Shown: in pieces, positions 41,810-43,497 of the stretch
Layout of the letters: each line of letters begins with the position of its first letter
Position numbering within the stretch: position 1 is the first letter of the stretch
Virus record (IMG/VR): IMGVR_UViG_3300044960_000409
Location: 1 to 43,497 of that record
DNA: 43,497 nt
Strand: one strand, 5' to 3'
Source of the DNA: a virus
The notes under the pieces: generated by a model
What the model was told of the DNA's origin: nothing
Databases searched by the model: none
What the model saw: the letters and a program-made list of their open reading frames with translations, nothing else
Position numbers and translations under genes: made by a program

Positions 41810-42252
41810 ATGTCAAGCCCCTGAGTTTCAAAGTGGTGGGAATCCCTGTTCCACAGGGAAGTAAGACCGCATTTATGGTGAAAGGCAGGCCGGTCCTGGT
41901 CGAGGCGGCCAAAGGACACCGGCTGTGGCGGTCGGCGATCTCACACGAGGCGCTCCTGCACATGGAGGGCAGAGAGATGTTCGCAGGCCCTGTTCAGCTG
42001 GAGCTGACCTTTGAGATGCCGCGCCTCAAGCGCCACTTCCGCCCGGATGGGACCGTAAAGGCCAGCGCGCCGAAATACGTATCCACCAACCCCGACCTGA
42101 GCAAGCTCGTGCGAAATGTAGAGGACGGTCTTCAGGCCATCGTCTTCAGAAACGACAGCCAGGTGGCGAAGATCATATGCTCTAAGGTGTACGCCGACAG
42201 GGAGCCGGGTGTGACGATAGTGGTCAGGCCGCTTCCAGTGCGCCCAGAATAG
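41806..42252 (+). CDS. rusA: RusA-type Holliday junction resolvase, 148 aa
   Basis: Cleaves branched DNA before packaging. RusA features: IPVPQGSKTAF at the N-terminus, then NPDLSKLVRNVEDGL and FRNDSQV, containing the three conserved acidic positions (Asp97, Asp107, Asp117), and the closing strand GVTIVVRPL. I chose ATG 41806 (AGGTG 6 nt upstream). A 14-codon frame (41765-41809) ends in TGA overlapping this ATG and could be a leader peptide. The 3' end converges on and overlaps the amidase gene by 29 nt. Confidence 0.88.
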   Translation: MNVKPLSFKVVGIPVPQGSKTAFMVKGRPVLVEAAKGHRLWRSAISHEALLHMEGREMFAGPVQLELTFEMPRLKRHFRPDGTVKASAPKYVSTNPDLSKLVRNVEDGLQAIVFRNDSQVAKIICSKVYADREPGVTIVVRPLPVRPE

Positions 42253-42778
42253 CTTCCCCGAGCGCAAGCCCATACTGCGGGCCTAGCGCCATCTCCAGAT
42301 CTGCCTTGTTCGAGATGAACGCCGCCTCGATCAACACGGCCAGCCTGCGCCCCTTCTGCCTCTGAAGAACATACAGGCTCTTGTGCTGGCTCTTCCAGTC
42401 AGGCTTTGCCCCGCGGCTAACGAAGCCGGGATATATAGCTGCCACCCGCGTCAGTATGCGAGTGGCAAAGCGCATGGACTCGGCATCGCCTTCAGCGTAA
42501 TATATCTCGCATCCTCGGGCCTGCGCCGGGCCTGCATTCATGTGGACACTGATGAAGGCATCGGCATTGTTCGCCTCGGCTATCTCAACGCGGGCCTTCA
42601 GGGTGACGTTCTCATCCGAAGTCCTGGTCCACACGACCTTATGCCTGCGCGCCAGCGGCTCTTTGATGCGCCGGGCTATGAGCAGCGCAACATCGCTTTC
42701 TCTGTGCCGCGTCGAGCCCAGCACGCCGACGGCCCCCGGAGCCTTTCCGCCGTGGCCGGGGTCCAGTACTATCAGCAT
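42224..42778 (-). CDS. N-acetylmuramoyl-L-alanine amidase (Amidase_3), endolysin, 184 aa
   Basis: Cuts the amide bond between muramic acid and L-Ala in peptidoglycan. Zinc ligands fit LDPGHGG (His9), HRESDVA (Glu27) and FISVHMNAG (His79), with catalytic Glu151 in VLIEAAFISN; the protein is a bare catalytic domain. The ATG at 42778 overlaps the stop of the holin-like gene (TAATG). No signal peptide, so it needs the holin to cross the membrane. It is the last late gene. Confidence 0.93.
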   Translation of the reverse strand: MLIVLDPGHGGKAPGAVGVLGSTRHRESDVALLIARRIKEPLARRHKVVWTRTSDENVTLKARVEIAEANNADAFISVHMNAGPAQARGCEIYYAEGDAESMRFATRILTRVAAIYPGFVSRGAKPDWKSQHKSLYVLQRQKGRRLAVLIEAAFISNKADLEMALGPQYGLALGEAILGALEAA

Positions 42779-42975
42779 TAGATCTTGACCCCTACGGGCT
42801 TGTTGGTGATGAGTCTCATCACGATCGCGGCTACGCCTGTGAGAGGGACAGCGATGTCCTCGGGGACGAACTGTTTGAACCACGGCGTCTGCGAGGCGGC
42901 GATTATGGCGCCCATCGCCCACACGGTCCGGCTCTGCCACATGGGCTTCACATCCTGTGTCTTCTGCTTGGTCAT
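42778..42975 (-). CDS. Holin-like small membrane protein, 65 aa
   Basis: ATG 42975 has GAGGAG 6 nt upstream. After a charged N-terminus there are two hydrophobic stretches (RTVWAMGAIIAASQ and IAVPLTGVAAIVMRLI) separated by WFKQFVPED, then a short basic end. The size, the two membrane segments and the coupling to the amidase indicate a holin; the class is not determined. Confidence 0.75.
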   Translation of the reverse strand: MTKQKTQDVKPMWQSRTVWAMGAIIAASQTPWFKQFVPEDIAVPLTGVAAIVMRLITNKPVGVKI

Positions 42976-43214
42976 TGCTTGCTCCTCATAGGGCACTCAA
43001 TGCGGCCATACAGTTGGCCGCTGAACTCACGCACCGCGCCTGACAGCGAGTTCACTGCCTGCGCCAGCTCGTGATACTGCTCACGCTGCTCCTTCTGCTC
43101 CTGCCTGCGCATCTCTCGTTCTTCGCGCAGGAACCGCAGGAACAGGAACACGGTTATGATGACAGCGACGCTTTGCCCGCCCTGGCTGATGAGCTTGATC
43201 ACCTCGGCGTCCAT
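42972..43214 (-). CDS. Membrane-anchored coiled-coil lysis protein, 80 aa
   Basis: N-terminal membrane helix (SVAVIITVFLFLRFL), then a highly charged Arg/Glu/Gln coiled coil (REEREMRRQEQKEQREQYHE), and a small C-terminal amphipathic part. This is the layout of an inner-membrane spanin (Rz-like) or an antiholin. ATG 43214 overlaps the giant-gene stop (a GTG one codon earlier also fits); its TGA overlaps the holin-like ATG. No outer-membrane spanin partner was found. Confidence 0.75.
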   Translation of the reverse strand: MDAEVIKLISQGGQSVAVIITVFLFLRFLREEREMRRQEQKEQREQYHELAQAVNSLSGAVREFSGQLYGRIECPMRSKQ

Positions 43215-43497
43215 CACAATCTCCTCTCACGCCTGACAGCGGGCCGCTCCCTCCCTCTGCGCTCCGGCAAAGTGACTCCCACGCGTTTCGCAACGCGCTC
43301 TCTCACTTTCAAGTATACCGGCCTTCTGGCCTTCATGGCCGCGGTTATAGCCATTGCGCGCTTCAACTCCTCGTCTGACTCGTTCTTGTAGTCTTCGCTG
43401 TTGAATAGCTCCTCTAGTGCTTTGTATACCCGCGGACCGGCTTCCTTCTGATATTGCAGCCACTCCTCCCAAGAAAGCCTGTACTGCTTCTTGTTGA
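43214..43497 (-). CDS. C-terminal end of the giant protein (same gene as 1-13367)
   Basis: Across the circular junction the reading frame continues from base 1 into base 43370 (codon formed by 2, 1 and 43370) for 51 more sense codons and ends at TGA 43214-43216. The stretch 43371-43497 only repeats 1-127. The tail is strongly basic (many Arg and Lys, e.g. RERVAKRVGV) and ends in REERL. The stop overlaps the start region of the next gene (TGATG), as expected for translational coupling to the lysis cassette. Joining the two pieces removes any need to call either one truncated. Confidence 0.92.
   Translation of the reverse strand, partial: NKKQYRLSWEEWLQYQKEAGPRVYKALEELFNSEDYKNESDEELKRAMAITAAMKARRPVYLKVRERVAKRVGVTLPERRGRERPAVRRERRL
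43371..43497. repeat. 127-bp terminal direct repeat, right copy
   Basis: Exact copy of bases 1-127; it marks circular closure of a 43,370-bp unique sequence. It lies inside the giant minus-strand gene. Confidence 0.98.

Noticed and set aside
42779-42940. Longer form of the amidase
   Set aside because: The upstream extension overlaps the holin-like gene and is Arg/His-rich noise; LIVLDPGHGG at ATG 42778 is the standard amidase N-terminus.

Overview
The window is a complete, circularly permuted genome of an uncultivated tailed bacteriophage with a short-tailed (podovirus-type) gene plan. The first 127 bases are repeated exactly as the last 127 (1-127 = 43371-43497), so the unique circle is 43,370 bp. 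The host cannot be named from sequence. It is a bacterium: the promoters are sigma70-type, the Shine-Dalgarno sites are GGAGG-type, and the phage carries peptidoglycan hydrolases (an NlpC/P60 domain and an N-acetylmuramoyl-L-alanine amidase). The DNA is GC-rich. I see no tRNA, integrase, repressor, DNA polymerase or RNA polymerase gene, so it looks lytic and dependent on host transcription and replication enzymes.

Late genes fill the minus strand from 32661 leftwards, through position 1 and around the circle to 42224. The order is terminase small and large subunits, a small membrane protein, portal, scaffold, major capsid protein, a small protein, two tail-hub-like proteins, a small tail protein, an SGNH esterase-like protein, a giant glycosidase-like tail protein, a GNAT-fold protein and two internal virion-like proteins. 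Next comes a single open frame of 4507 codons running from 13367 through the contig junction to 43214, and then a three-gene lysis cassette (membrane/coiled-coil protein, holin-like protein, amidase). The 4507-residue protein takes up about 31% of the genome. It has an N-terminal NlpC/P60 peptidase, an HExxH zincin motif, a ParB/sulfiredoxin-type motif, a degenerate ADP-ribosyltransferase-type signature, a polyvalent-protein-type core segment and a hydrophobic C-terminal region. By position and size it is probably a DNA-ejection protein carried in the virion.

Early genes are on the plus strand from 34093 to 42252, behind two near-perfect sigma70 promoters (34015-34043 and 34781-34809). They encode a small unknown, a zinc-ribbon protein, an archaeo-eukaryotic-type primase, a RecA-fold helicase, a zinc-ribbon/Bet recombinase, an HTH protein, a membrane protein, a C5 cytosine methyltransferase, a Mu-type Gam nuclease inhibitor, unknowns and a RusA-type resolvase. 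A second reading frame with its own strong ribosome site is embedded in the methyltransferase gene.

Between the divergent late and early blocks lies about 1.4 kb (32662-34092) without convincing genes. It holds a 46-bp inverted repeat, an iterated CGTTGC/CGTTATGC region, three 45-bp repeats each carrying a hairpin whose stem pairs change together, and a long GC hairpin with the same GAA loop. This is the best candidate for origin and control functions. Other unusual points are a candidate -1 frameshift joining the SGNH protein to the glycosidase and a glycosidase barrel split by inserted beta modules.
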